Shown one piece after another: positions 1 to 8,299 of a DNA stretch of 64,000 bases. The DNA lies in the NCBI RefSeq assembly GCF_039822625.1, contig NZ_JBDLLG010000005.1:62001-126000 (forward strand), read 5' to 3'. A program made the translations under genes and the position numbers. The number at the start of each line of letters is the position of its first letter. Position 1 is the first letter of the stretch. This stretch comes from Marinimicrobium locisalis (GTDB lineage: Bacteria > Pseudomonadota > Gammaproteobacteria > Pseudomonadales > Cellvibrionaceae). The notes beneath the pieces are model-generated. The model saw only the letters and a list, made by a program, of their open reading frames with translations, had not been told where the DNA came from and made no database searches.

Positions 1-587
1 AGATCACTGCCGGAGCGAAACAACTCATCAATGCGCTGGACGGTGCTTTTCAGCAGCTCGTTCAGCTCCAGCAGGCCGCCCTCTTTGGGCCGATCCTCGG
101 CAATTTCCGCCACCCGCTTTTCGGCGATTTGCAGCAGGTCATCCGCATCCAAGCCTAGTGGGTTGTAGCCGGACTTGCTGATTTCCTGGGCCACGCTGAT
201 CAGTTGCCGAAGCGTGGAACGCTCTCGCACGATATTGGCGTACGCCAGGATGTTGGCGGCACTTGGGGTGTTGGCGGCCAGCTCGGTCAGGTAACCCAGC
301 CCCCCGACGCGCTCAAGCTCGTCGTGGCGGTGCAGCTCTTCGGACAGAGTGATCACATCCAGGGGCTGATCCTCTTCCGACAGGTCGCACATCATGCGGA
401 AAATCTGTCGGTGATCGTCCCGGAAAAAGTCCTTATCGGAAACGACTTCACGCACCGCTTCCAGGCGCTTATTGTCGAGCATCAGTCCGCCCAGCACCGC
501 CTGCTCGGCCTCTACCGAGTGAGGTGGGGGCATTTTGGCCGCGGAGGCTTCGTCCTCCGGCGGGGTATCCAGCGGTAAGTCAGACAT
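1..587 (-). CDS. dnaB: Replicative DNA helicase DnaB, N-terminal part (runs off the window)
   Basis: DnaB is the hexameric helicase that unwinds DNA at the replication fork. Only the first 195 or so codons lie here; the rest continues beyond position 1. The start chosen (MSDLPLDTPPEDE) follows a short acidic, proline-rich leader and leads into the typical DnaB N-terminal domain with the VEAEQAVLGGLMLDN motif, then DDHRQIFRMMCDL and a Tyr/Leu-rich helical region. The RecA-like ATPase domain is outside the window. The position just downstream of rplI on the same strand matches the rpsF-rpsR-rplI-dnaB order common in gammaproteobacteria. A strong terminator separates it from rplI, so it should have its own promoter. 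Confidence 0.93.
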   Translation of the reverse strand, partial: MSDLPLDTPPEDEASAAKMPPPHSVEAEQAVLGGLMLDNKRLEAVREVVSDKDFFRDDHRQIFRMMCDLSEEDQPLDVITLSEELHRHDELERVGGLGYLTELAANTPSAANILAYANIVRERSTLRQLISVAQEISKSGYNPLGLDADDLLQIAEKRVAEIAEDRPKEGGLLELNELLKSTVQRIDELFRSGSD

Positions 588-610
588 GGAATCTCAACGC
601 AGTTGGTCGC

Positions 611-660
611 ACACAAAAACGGGCACTATCGATCGCTCCCCGGAGGGTCGATAGTGCCCG
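611..660 (-). terminator. Intrinsic terminator after rplI
   Basis: A perfect 13-bp inverted repeat (620-632 with 648-660, arm CGGGCACTATCGA) encloses a 15-nt loop. Read on the minus strand it is followed at once by GTTTTTGTGT, giving a classical hairpin plus U-tract that ends the rpsF-rpsR-rplI transcript before dnaB. Confidence 0.85.
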
Positions 661-715
661 AATTCGTCAGATTTGTCACCGAACGAGCCGGTCCGGCTCG
701 CCCCTGAGTGTAGGC

Positions 716-1162
716 TTACTCGGCCACCACGCTCAGCTTGACAGTCTGAGTCACCTCGGCGTGCACCTGCACGTCGATGTCGTACTCACCGATTTCGCGA
801 ATCGCGCCCTGGGGCAGCTTCACTTCGGCTTTGCTCACTTCAACGCCAGCCTTGGTGATGGCTTCGGCGATATCGCGTGTACCCACGGAGCCGAACAGCT
901 TGCCTTCGTCACCGGCGTTGGCAGCGATGGTCACGCTGACGTCGGCCAGTTTGGCGGCGCGAGCTTCCGCTCCGCTGAGCTTCTCGGCGGCGGCCGCTTC
1001 GAGCTCGGCGCGGCGCGCTTCAAATTCCTTAACATTTTCCGGCGTGGCCGGAATCGCTTTGCCCTGCGGCAGCAGGAAGTTGCGGCCGAAACCGGCTTTA
1101 ACGGCAACTTGGTCACCAATGCCACCAAGCTTGCCCACTTTCTCAAGCAGAATAACGTCCAT
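716..1162 (-). CDS. rplI: 50S ribosomal protein L9
   Basis: L9 binds 23S rRNA and helps hold the reading frame during translation. The protein is 148 aa, the usual length. It begins MDVILLEKVGKLGGIGDQV and continues with the conserved KAGFGRNFLLPQGKA signature of the N-terminal RNA-binding domain. A long helix rich in Ala and Glu leads to the C-terminal domain (LFGSVGTRDIAEAI). It is the last gene of the rpsF operon and is followed by a strong intrinsic terminator. Confidence 0.98.
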   Translation of the reverse strand: MDVILLEKVGKLGGIGDQVAVKAGFGRNFLLPQGKAIPATPENVKEFEARRAELEAAAAEKLSGAEARAAKLADVSVTIAANAGDEGKLFGSVGTRDIAEAITKAGVEVSKAEVKLPQGAIREIGEYDIDVQVHAEVTQTVKLSVVAE

Positions 1163-1211
1163 CTCGTATACCCTCTAAGTTGTATGATCCGGCGAGCAAG
1201 GCAGGGGGCAC

Positions 1212-2060
1212 TTAGGCCCGGGGTTTTGCCCGCTCGCGAAAATTCAGCCATGTATCCAGAAATGCCAACACTGCCAACAAATGGGTGGCCGGCTCCAACA
1301 GCACCAACACGGCGTAAAACACAAACAGCCACTGAGTGCCCAAGCGTTTGATGGCCACCAGCCGATGCATCATCGCCACCCCTTGCACCACAAGCGGGAA
1401 GGCAAACAGCGTCGACCACAGGGCGTACTCCAGCCCCTGAAACAGACAGTACAGGGAGGCCACCATGCACACTATCGCCTGCACCGGGTGCAGCTTAAGC
1501 GCTTGAAACTCAGCCCCAAAGCCGCCGGGATTGGCCACCAGCGAATGCCACCAGCGCCCGATCATCAACCCGACCGCGGCGGGGAATGCCATCCCGTAGG
1601 CGAGCAACCCCAACACAAAGGCGGCGCCGTACGTGATTGGTTCGGCGTCCGCCGAGCTGGCCATCTCATCACTGAGCTGGTTCCAGCTCTGCACCGCCGA
1701 CTCCACCGCCGAGGGTGCCAAGGCACCCAGGGTCAGGGCGAACAATGTCGCCAGGGCCACCATGCCCATCAGGCAGGTTGCCCACCCGGTGCCGCGCCCC
1801 AAAAACAGCGCTGCCAAGTAGGTGAGCACTACCCCTCCAACCACCGCAGTGGCGACTGCCGGGGCAATCTGACTAAAGCCGAGCAGCAGCAGTGAGGGCA
1901 ACAGGCCCCACAGCAAAATCAGCAGACCGTTGTTTCGTCCCACGCGCAGTGTGACCAGAGCCACCGTGGCGGGGGTCAGCAGCGGGACCCAATTACCAAT
2001 CAGGGCCACCGCCGTGGCTTGCAAGCGACCGCGCAAAATAAAGTCAGCCAGCGCTCGCAA
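1212..2060 (-). CDS. Multispanning membrane protein in the ribosomal operon (DUF2232/YybS-like position)
   Basis: This 282-aa, very hydrophobic protein has about eight predicted membrane segments, for example around residues 15-60, 75-115, 145-170 and 190-275. Its place between rpsR and rplI matches the uncharacterised membrane protein found there in Pseudomonas and relatives. Assignment to the DUF2232 family rests on that position and on its hydrophobic profile, not on a search. It starts with TTG at 2060, supported by an AAGGAG Shine-Dalgarno sequence about 8 nt upstream. Function is unknown. Confidence 0.75.
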   Translation of the reverse strand: MRALADFILRGRLQATAVALIGNWVPLLTPATVALVTLRVGRNNGLLILLWGLLPSLLLLGFSQIAPAVATAVVGGVVLTYLAALFLGRGTGWATCLMGMVALATLFALTLGALAPSAVESAVQSWNQLSDEMASSADAEPITYGAAFVLGLLAYGMAFPAAVGLMIGRWWHSLVANPGGFGAEFQALKLHPVQAIVCMVASLYCLFQGLEYALWSTLFAFPLVVQGVAMMHRLVAIKRLGTQWLFVFYAVLVLLEPATHLLAVLAFLDTWLNFRERAKPRA

Positions 2061-2094
2061 TGTCGCACTCCTTCAACCGATTGACGGCCGCGAT

Positions 2095-2322
2095 TTACTC
2101 GTGGCTGTCGGTGTACGGAATCAGGGCCAGGTAACGAGCACGCTTAATGGCTGAGGACAGCTGGCGCTGATACTTGGCTTTGGTACCGGTAATACGGCTG
2201 GGTACAATCTTGCCGGTTTCGGTGATGTACGCTTTCAGTGTTTCCAGATCTTTGTAGTCAATGTGTTTCACGCCTTCGGCGGTGAAACGGCAAAACTTGC
2301 GACGACGGAAAAAACGTGCCAT
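2095..2322 (-). CDS. rpsR: 30S ribosomal protein S18
   Basis: S18 pairs with S6 on the platform of the small ribosomal subunit. The 75-aa protein carries the family signatures MARFFRRRKFCRFTAEG at the N-terminus and ITGTKAKYQRQLSSAIKRARYLALIPY near the C-terminus (quoted in part only; residues about 43-69). It lies 3 nt downstream of rpsF and is clearly co-transcribed with it. Confidence 0.98.
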   Translation of the reverse strand: MARFFRRRKFCRFTAEGVKHIDYKDLETLKAYITETGKIVPSRITGTKAKYQRQLSSAIKRARYLALIPYTDSHE

Positions 2323-2325
2323 CTC

Positions 2326-2799
2326 TTATTCCCCTTCTTTCTCGGTTGCGGCTTCAGACTTCGTTGCGGCTTCAGACTTCTCTTCAGACGAGCTGCTGCT
2401 CTCCTCAGAAGAAGTGTTCTCGCTACTCTCTTCGCGGCGCGCCGGGCGACTTTGCTTGGCGGTACGCTCGCGGGCATCTTTGTCCGCTTTCAGAATGGGA
2501 GAATCTTCGGTGATGGCTTCGTCTTCGCGAATCACGAGGTTACGCAGAACGGCATCGTTATAGCGGAAGTTGGTGGTCAACTCTTCCAGTGCCTCATCGG
2601 TGCACTCGACGTTCATGAGTACATAGTGGGCCTTGTGGATTTTGTTGATGGAGTAAGCCATCTGACGGCGACCCCAATCTTCCAGGCGGTGAACCTGACC
2701 ACCAGTGTTCTTAACGCTGGCGGTGTAGCGCTCGATCATACCGGGCACTTGCTCGCTCTGGTCCGGGTGGACCATAAAGACAATTTCGTAATGACGCAT
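2326..2799 (-). CDS. rpsF: 30S ribosomal protein S6 with long acidic tail
   Basis: S6 binds S18 and 16S rRNA. Residues 1-100 form the S6 fold, with the start MRHYEIVFMVHPDQSEQV and the conserved GRRQMAYSINKIHKAHYVLM stretch. Residues from about 110 to 157 form a low-complexity tail rich in Ser, Glu and Lys (ENTSSEESSSSSEEKSEAAT). E. coli S6 is about 131-135 aa with a shorter acidic end that RimK extends with glutamates, so this version encodes a longer tail. It is the first gene of the ribosomal operon and has a well-matched promoter upstream. Confidence 0.97.
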   Translation of the reverse strand: MRHYEIVFMVHPDQSEQVPGMIERYTASVKNTGGQVHRLEDWGRRQMAYSINKIHKAHYVLMNVECTDEALEELTTNFRYNDAVLRNLVIREDEAITEDSPILKADKDARERTAKQSRPARREESSENTSSEESSSSSEEKSEAATKSEAATEKEGE

Positions 2800-2894
2800 T
2801 GTTGCTCCTTACGGGTGAAAGCTTCCCCCGAAAACGCTCGGAGTGAAGCAAGGAGTGGCCGAAGCCAAAGGGCCCCGACCGGTTAGGGGCGGCT

Positions 2895-2923
2895 ATTCTA
2901 GGGAGTTTGATGGGGGGTTGCAA
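2895..2923 (-). promoter_or_regulatory. Sigma70 promoter of rpsF-rpsR-rplI operon
   Basis: On the minus strand a TTGCAA -35 box (2918-2923) and a TAGAAT -10 box (2895-2900) are separated by exactly 17 bp. The predicted start lies about 90 nt before rpsF. This is the best sigma70 match seen in the window. Confidence 0.7.
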
Positions 2924-2948
2924 GCGACATTGCGCACTTTTTGCACAA

Positions 2949-2978
2949 CCGGACGGCCACAGGGCCGTGGCCGTCCGG
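2949..2978. terminator. Perfect 12-bp hairpin between glyA and rpsF
   Basis: The arms CCGGACGGCCAC (2949-2960) and GTGGCCGTCCGG (2967-2978) are perfect complements with a 6-nt loop. The hairpin lacks a clean U-tract on either strand. It could block read-through from glyA into the rpsF promoter region, which begins a few tens of bases further on, or act as a protein-binding palindrome. Confidence 0.4.
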
Positions 2979-3020
2979 CCGGTCGCGGCGAGAAGCATGA
3001 GCCCACAGCACCCTTGGGAG

Positions 3021-3053
3021 CTAAAATGTCGGATTACGCCTAGCTAATCCGAC
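3021..3053 (-). terminator. Intrinsic terminator of glyA
   Basis: The inverted repeat GTCGGATTA (3028-3036) / TAATCCGAC (3045-3053) has an 8-nt loop and is followed on the minus strand by ATTTTAG. It lies about 40 nt beyond the glyA stop codon. Confidence 0.6.
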
Positions 3054-3090
3054 CATCCGCGGGAGTTTCGGCGCCGCGCGCCGCCGCGAA

Positions 3091-4356
3091 TCAGTGGCCG
3101 TAAACCGGAAACTTGCCGCAAATGTCCAACACCTTGCCTTTAACCTCTTCGATCACGGTGTCGGCGTTGCCGGCTTCCAGCGCGTCGAGAACGTCGCACA
3201 TCCAGTGAGCCAGTTGTTTACAGTCATCCTCCCCAAAGCCCCGGGTGGTAATAGCGGGGGTTCCCACCCGCAGCCCGGAGGTAATGAACGGCGAGCGCGG
3301 GTCATTGGGGACGGCGTTCTTGTTCACAGTGATGTTTGCACGACCCAGGGCCTCATCGGCATCTTTACCGGTGTACTCCTTGCCGATCAAATCCACCAGC
3401 ATCAAATGGTTCTCGGTACCACCGGAGACGATCTTGATGCCGCGCTCAATAAAGGTGGACGCCATGGCCTTGGCGTTTTTTACTACCTGCTGCTGGTAGG
3501 TCTTGTACTCCGGCGCCATGGCTTCTTTAAAGCTAATGGCCTTGGCGGCGATTACGTGCATCAGGGGGCCGCCCTGACCGCCGGGGAAGACGGCGGAGTT
3601 AAGTTTTTTCTCAATCTCTTCGTTGGCCTTGGCCAGAATGATGCCTCCGCGGGGCCCACGCAGGGTTTTGTGGGTGGTGGAGGTGGTGACATCGGCAATC
3701 CGCACCGGACTCGGGTACACCCCGGCGGCCACCAGGCCGGCCACGTGGGCCATATCCACCAGTAAGTAAGCACCCACTTCATCGGCAATATCGCGGAACT
3801 TCTGCCAGTCGATCACTTGCGAGTAGGCCGAGAAGCCGGCCACGATCATGCGCGGCTTGTGCTCGCGGGCCAGGCTGGCGATTTCTTCATAGTCCAGCTC
3901 ACCGGTTTCCGGGTTCAGGCCGTATTGAACCGCGTTGTAGACCTTGCCGGAAAAGTTAGGCTTGGCGCCATGGGTCAAGTGCCCGCCGGCATCCAGGCTC
4001 ATGCCCAGAATGGTATCGCCCGGCTTACACAGCGCCGCGTAGACGGCGGAGTTGGCTTGGGAACCGGAATGGGGCTGAACATTGGCGTAGTCCGCGCCGA
4101 ACAGCGCCTTGGCCCGCTCGATGGCCAGTTGCTCACTCTGGTCCACATATTCGCAGCCGCCATAGTAGCGCTTGCCGGGGTAGCCCTCGGCGTACTTGTT
4201 GGTCAGCTTGGTACCCTGGGCGGCCATCACCAGCGGGCTGGTGTAATTCTCCGAGGCAATCAGTTCAATATGCTCTTCCTGGCGACGGCTTTCATTCTGG
4301 ATGGAATCCCATATTTCGGGGTCAAAATCGGCAATCGTCTGAGTTTTGTCAAACAT
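3091..4356 (-). CDS. glyA: Serine hydroxymethyltransferase
   Basis: GlyA interconverts serine and glycine, passing the one-carbon unit to tetrahydrofolate; it is a cytosolic PLP enzyme. The 421-aa product carries the N-terminal LIASENYTSP motif and YAEGYPGKRYYGGCEYVD. It also has QPHSGSQAN in the PLP region and the lysine motif TTSTTHKTLRGPRGG, in which the PLP lysine is in THK. I chose the ATG at 4356 (MFDKTQ) over an in-frame GTG two codons upstream because AGGA sits 7 nt before it and the length then fits the roughly 417-aa E. coli enzyme. It is a monocistronic minus-strand gene. Confidence 0.97.
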   Translation of the reverse strand: MFDKTQTIADFDPEIWDSIQNESRRQEEHIELIASENYTSPLVMAAQGTKLTNKYAEGYPGKRYYGGCEYVDQSEQLAIERAKALFGADYANVQPHSGSQANSAVYAALCKPGDTILGMSLDAGGHLTHGAKPNFSGKVYNAVQYGLNPETGELDYEEIASLAREHKPRMIVAGFSAYSQVIDWQKFRDIADEVGAYLLVDMAHVAGLVAAGVYPSPVRIADVTTSTTHKTLRGPRGGIILAKANEEIEKKLNSAVFPGGQGGPLMHVIAAKAISFKEAMAPEYKTYQQQVVKNAKAMASTFIERGIKIVSGGTENHLMLVDLIGKEYTGKDADEALGRANITVNKNAVPNDPRSPFITSGLRVGTPAITTRGFGEDDCKQLAHWMCDVLDALEAGNADTVIEEVKGKVLDICGKFPVYGH

Positions 4357-4420
4357 GAACACATCCTGAGAAGGGCGACAGGCCAGGAAACAGCCCGCCG
4401 GGAATTAAAAATGGAGACGA

Positions 4421-4451
4421 ATTGTACACCAACCGACCAGCGCGCTTCCAA
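4421..4451 (-). promoter_or_regulatory. Possible glyA promoter
   Basis: On the minus strand, TTGGAA (4446-4451) and TACAAT (4421-4426) are separated by 19 bp. The -10 box is good but the spacing is long, so this is only a candidate about 65 nt upstream of glyA. Confidence 0.3.
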
Positions 4452-4634
4452 GAAATTTCCTCAAGCACAACCGGACTGGCATTCATTTTGGGGCGCCACA
4501 CCCCGTTCGGTGTTGGTGCGGAAAGCTCGCCGTTGATCTGTTAACCTACGACATTCAGCTTTGGTTAAGCCGTTCGGGGCTATAACGGAGAGGAATGCTC
4601 GCAAAACCGAGCACCACTTCCGGGAGGACACCCC

Positions 4635-5906
4635 ATGAAGACCCAAAAAGTGACCCACACACTCGGGGCGACGCTGCTCCTGCTGCTATTGAGCCTGGGC
4701 TCGCTGGCCGAGGACAGCCATTACACCCAAGCCGAGCTGAACCAGCTACTGGCGCCGGTGGCCCTTTACCCCGACACTGTCCTCTCCCATGTGCTGATCG
4801 CCAGCACCTATCCCCTGGAGGTGGTTCAGGCCCACCGGTGGACGCAACGGCATCCCGGCCAAGACGGTGGAGCGGCCGTAAGCGCGGTCGAACATGAGCC
4901 CTGGGACCCCAGCGTCAAAGCCCTGGTGGCCTTTCCCCATTTGCTCGAGCGCATGAGCGATGACCTGGACTGGACGCAACGCCTGGGGGATGCCTTCCTG
5001 CACAATGAAGAAGCCGTGCTGGCAGGTATTCAGGACCTGCGCCAAAGAGCCTACGATTCCGGCCACCTGGAAACCACGGAACATCAGACAGTGGTGGTGG
5101 AGCGCAAAACCATTATTGTGGAGCCTCGGGTCTCGGAAGTTATCTACCTCCCCTACTACGACACGCGCGTGGTCTACGGCCCCTGGCGCTGGCACCACCA
5201 TCCACCGTCGGTTTGGCACCGCCCTTCCCGCGGCTACTGGCATTCGGGCATCTTCTGGAGCTTCGGCGCACGGATTGATCACCACGACTTTTACTTCAGC
5301 GGTTTTCACTGGAGCAATCACCACACGGTGGTCATTGATACCCACCACAGCCACAAACGACCACGGCTTCACTCCAGCCGCAGCGTAGTGCGCTACAAAA
5401 AAGCCAAACGCTGGCGCCATGACCCGGCCCACCGCCACGGCGTCGAGTATCGCCATACCAACGTTCGCCACAAATACACCACCCCGGGCCGGGCGCAACG
5501 GGCTCAACCAGCCAGCACCGAGCGCCGCCACCGGACGGACAGCCTGCAACGCCGGCTGCAATCCCAACCAGAGCACCGAGCCAACCAGAGAAAACCGCCA
5601 CGTCTGGAGCGCCACGAAAACCGAAAGAAACCTCTGAACGCACGCCGAGACGAGCAGAACCGTGCAGAGCGACAGCGGGAGCAGCGCCGGGAGCCCAACC
5701 AAGTTAATGAACGGCGCCACAGCACCCGAACTGACCGCCACCCACGGAACGAACGGCAGGAGCGCCGAAACAACGCCCGGGAGCGCCAACACCGCCAACC
5801 GGAGCGCAGCCAGCAAAATTTCCAAAGGAGCACCAGAGAACGGGTGGACGCCGCCCGCAACAGCCGGACCATTACCGACCGAGCGCGGGAACGCCGCGAA
5901 CGGTAA
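4635..5906 (+). CDS. Secreted DUF3300 family protein with basic low-complexity tail
   Basis: The 423-aa protein starts with a signal peptide (a run of leucines, residues about 11-25, ending near SLAED). A DUF3300 domain follows (QLLAPVALYPDTVLSHVLIASTYP, then LPYYDTRVVYGPW). The central part is rich in His, Trp and Tyr (WHHHPPSVWHRPSRGYWH), which could bind metals. From about residue 265 to the end it is almost only Arg, Gln, Asn, Glu and His and is likely disordered. A GGGAGG ribosome site lies about 10 nt before the ATG. The role of DUF3300 proteins is not known. The gene converges with the T6SS accessory operon, with only 3 nt between the stop codons. Confidence 0.85.
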   Translation: MKTQKVTHTLGATLLLLLLSLGSLAEDSHYTQAELNQLLAPVALYPDTVLSHVLIASTYPLEVVQAHRWTQRHPGQDGGAAVSAVEHEPWDPSVKALVAFPHLLERMSDDLDWTQRLGDAFLHNEEAVLAGIQDLRQRAYDSGHLETTEHQTVVVERKTIIVEPRVSEVIYLPYYDTRVVYGPWRWHHHPPSVWHRPSRGYWHSGIFWSFGARIDHHDFYFSGFHWSNHHTVVIDTHHSHKRPRLHSSRSVVRYKKAKRWRHDPAHRHGVEYRHTNVRHKYTTPGRAQRAQPASTERRHRTDSLQRRLQSQPEHRANQRKPPRLERHENRKKPLNARRDEQNRAERQREQRREPNQVNERRHSTRTDRHPRNERQERRNNARERQHRQPERSQQNFQRSTRERVDAARNSRTITDRARERRER

Positions 5907-5909
5907 GGG

Positions 5910-7004
5910 TCAGGCGGCCACCGGCTCGGAGCGCAGGCAGATAGCTCCACGGTAACTTTGGTCCGCGGAACCGTAGACCAGGTGGGTGTCATCGCCCGGA
6001 AGGTGCAGAGCCGTTTGGCTCGCCAGGCCGATCAGCACCGCGCCGGTGGCGGCCCCGATATCCCCATAGAACTCCGCCGGGTGGTGCACTTTAGGGTCGT
6101 TAAAGTTGTGGTGGCTACGGGTCATCGCCACACCCAGTTCCTTTCCCCAAAAGCGCTCGCCATTCGCACTGCTGTAGATATTCTTAATGGTTTTGCCCGA
6201 GAAGCCCCCGGCAATGGCCTGTTTGAAGGCTTGATCCAGCCCTTCGCCCCGATGGGGCTTTTCGCTGAACCAGTGCCCCACCTCATGACCGAAGCCCGGC
6301 TCGGACAAAACTACCCGCCGGCCACCGTGCTGCAGCGCCTGCGCTGGATCAGAGGTCAGCCACAAATAGCCCGCCGCCTCTCCGGGGGCAAAGGAATCGC
6401 TCCCCGAATGCGGGTCCAAATTCTGCGCCGAGAGCCGCTTCTGACCATCCAACAGCTTCAGCAGGGGCGAGAGCTGGTAGCTGTCCGCCCCGCCCACCAA
6501 AACGCTGGGGTGACCGATATCATAGGCATAGTGAAACGCCAGCTTGATCGCCTCGATCGCCGCCGGCCGCCCAATGTTGACACTGCGGCTTTGCGCCGCC
6601 GCAATGGGTAAGTGTTTCAGTTCAGTAAACAAGGCACGGGAGAATCCCTTGCTGACCTGGGAGTTTATTCCCGGGTAGGATTCCGGGCCTGCAAACAACA
6701 CCGGTATCGGCTCGTCCTTCCCGTAAGCCTGAAGCGCCTGGGTCGCCGCCACGCGAGACATGGCCAACATGCGCTTTTCTCGCAACGACAATGAGGGGTA
6801 GGTCTCGAGACAGCGCGGCAGATCGGGCAGCGCCTGATCGGGCACCAGCGCCTGAATAATCAGCTTCCGGTTACCGGTAAAATAGCCGCTGGTCGCGTAG
6901 CGACTGACCTGCGCCCCGGCGGCGGCCCAGACCATTTCGGTGGACCCACCAATGGCGGTAATCATCCCGCTTCCAGCGAGATACAGTACCCGCCTAGATG
7001 TCAT
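5910..7004 (-). CDS. Degenerate thiolase/ketoacyl-synthase-fold protein of the T6SS vgrG block
   Basis: This 364-aa protein begins like a beta-ketoacyl synthase (LYLAGSGMITAIGGS) and keeps the overall thiolase-fold order. The position of the catalytic Cys (TACAxG in active enzymes) reads VNIGRPAAIEAI, with no Cys. The C-terminal GHTLGAAGA-type motif reads GDIGAATGA, with Asp in place of His. It should therefore be unable to condense acyl groups. It is the last gene of the hcp-vgrG block and overlaps the gene upstream by 4 nt. Related thiolase-fold genes occur next to TIGR02270/DUF2169 genes in other T6SS loci, which suggests a structural or cargo-loading role. That is inference. Confidence 0.7.
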   Translation of the reverse strand: MTSRRVLYLAGSGMITAIGGSTEMVWAAAGAQVSRYATSGYFTGNRKLIIQALVPDQALPDLPRCLETYPSLSLREKRMLAMSRVAATQALQAYGKDEPIPVLFAGPESYPGINSQVSKGFSRALFTELKHLPIAAAQSRSVNIGRPAAIEAIKLAFHYAYDIGHPSVLVGGADSYQLSPLLKLLDGQKRLSAQNLDPHSGSDSFAPGEAAGYLWLTSDPAQALQHGGRRVVLSEPGFGHEVGHWFSEKPHRGEGLDQAFKQAIAGGFSGKTIKNIYSSANGERFWGKELGVAMTRSHHNFNDPKVHHPAEFYGDIGAATGAVLIGLASQTALHLPGDDTHLVYGSADQSYRGAICLRSEPVAA

Positions 7005-8293
7005 AGAGCCTCCTGTCGCAGCTCAAGACTGGGTAGCGGACGCATGGGCTCAAGCAGCGCCCATTCGAGTGCGGCCGCTCGACGTTGGCGCTGATAACCA
7101 TTTTGATAGACCCAACGGGCGTGCTCCATCGACACCGGACGACCGAGCAAATAGCGTTGACCCGGCTCAAACCGATGCTTGACTGTGTGCCAGAACATGG
7201 TGATTTTTTCCGAATTGGGCCAGGCCAGATGTTCATCCTCATCGGGTGCGGGAACCGGCGTGGCCGGATCATCCTCGGATTCATCGTGCGTCAATTGCGG
7301 CAAACGATGGCTGAGTTCATGTTCCTCCAGATGGATGCCGGTAATCTGATAGAACGCTTCACCCGCCACTCGGGCGAGCACGGCGTTCTTCATACAGCCC
7401 AATAGCCAGGGAATCACCTCCGGATCGCCAAGAGCCCCCGCGGCCTGTATCGCCAGACGGGGGTCCTGCACCGAACTGTCCGCCCCCCGCTCAGGACCCT
7501 GGTGCACCTGAGTGATCCAACGTTTAGCTTCACTCGCGGGTAACACTCGAGCCCCCAGGCTCAATGCTTCACGCTGAAAAGGCCCCGGCGCCACTGCCAG
7601 GGGCGTTAACCCCAGTGCGGCTCGCCGGTCACCCAACAATATCGCGGCCTTATTCGCGGCGAACACCAACGGGGTAACCTCCGTCTCTCGCGCTTCCGCA
7701 ATAAACGGCGACAGATCCCGCCGCTTGAAAACACCGGCCGCCCTAACCGCTTCAGCGTACAGGGCCTCATCTTCCCGACAGTCCTCCCGCCGCAGTATAC
7801 GGGTCAAGTAATCGCAGGGATCTTCCCCTCGAGCAATGCAGGCCGACAGCGCCAAACGTTTGTGGTCCATCTCCTTACTCGTGAGAAACCGTTTGAGCCA
7901 CTCGTGGCAATAACGACCCGGCATCCAGGCCAGAGCAGAAACCAGCGCCGACAACCCCGCCGGCGTATCGCTGGCGGCCTCAACCGCACGTTGAATGCGG
8001 TTCACATCCAGACTTTGAAACGCCACTACCGAAGCGGTGAACACTTCCCCCGGCTCATTCAGCAGCAGTGCTTTCTGGCAGGACCGCCATGCAGATTCCG
8101 GCGCCATTGAGAGGGCCAGGAGCTGGCTGTCGATCCGGCTCTCCAGCTCCGCCAAGTCGTTGGGAGAGTAGTGCGGCTGATACAGTGCGCGGGAGCGCAA
8201 TAACCAGAGGAACGCGCTTTCATCGACATAGTCGTCAAATTGAGACTCGAAGCCCAAGTCCGGTGCGCTAATATTTTTGATGGCCGCCGTCAT
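7001..8293 (-). CDS. T6SS-associated HEAT-like protein (TIGR02270 type)
   Basis: The 430-aa protein lacks a signal peptide and is predicted to be all-helical, with repeating units of the form ARxALG...DPRLAIQAAGALGDPEVIPWLLGCM typical of HEAT-like repeats. The middle part contains ALSACIARGEDPCDYLTRILRRED, and the end contains SMEHARWVYQNGYQRQRRAAALEWAL. This pattern fits the TIGR02270 family of T6SS-linked proteins of unknown role. It sits between the PAAR-like DUF4150 gene and the degenerate thiolase gene, so a scaffold or adaptor function in loading the spike is plausible. Confidence 0.75.
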   Translation of the reverse strand: MTAAIKNISAPDLGFESQFDDYVDESAFLWLLRSRALYQPHYSPNDLAELESRIDSQLLALSMAPESAWRSCQKALLLNEPGEVFTASVVAFQSLDVNRIQRAVEAASDTPAGLSALVSALAWMPGRYCHEWLKRFLTSKEMDHKRLALSACIARGEDPCDYLTRILRREDCREDEALYAEAVRAAGVFKRRDLSPFIAEARETEVTPLVFAANKAAILLGDRRAALGLTPLAVAPGPFQREALSLGARVLPASEAKRWITQVHQGPERGADSSVQDPRLAIQAAGALGDPEVIPWLLGCMKNAVLARVAGEAFYQITGIHLEEHELSHRLPQLTHDESEDDPATPVPAPDEDEHLAWPNSEKITMFWHTVKHRFEPGQRYLLGRPVSMEHARWVYQNGYQRQRRAAALEWALLEPMRPLPSLELRQEAL

Positions 8294-8299
8294 GCCCGC

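Noticed and set aside
524..1351. Long plus-strand frames across dnaB and rplI
   Set aside because: They are shadows of conserved genes on the opposite strand, with frequent Arg, Gln and His and no start signals.
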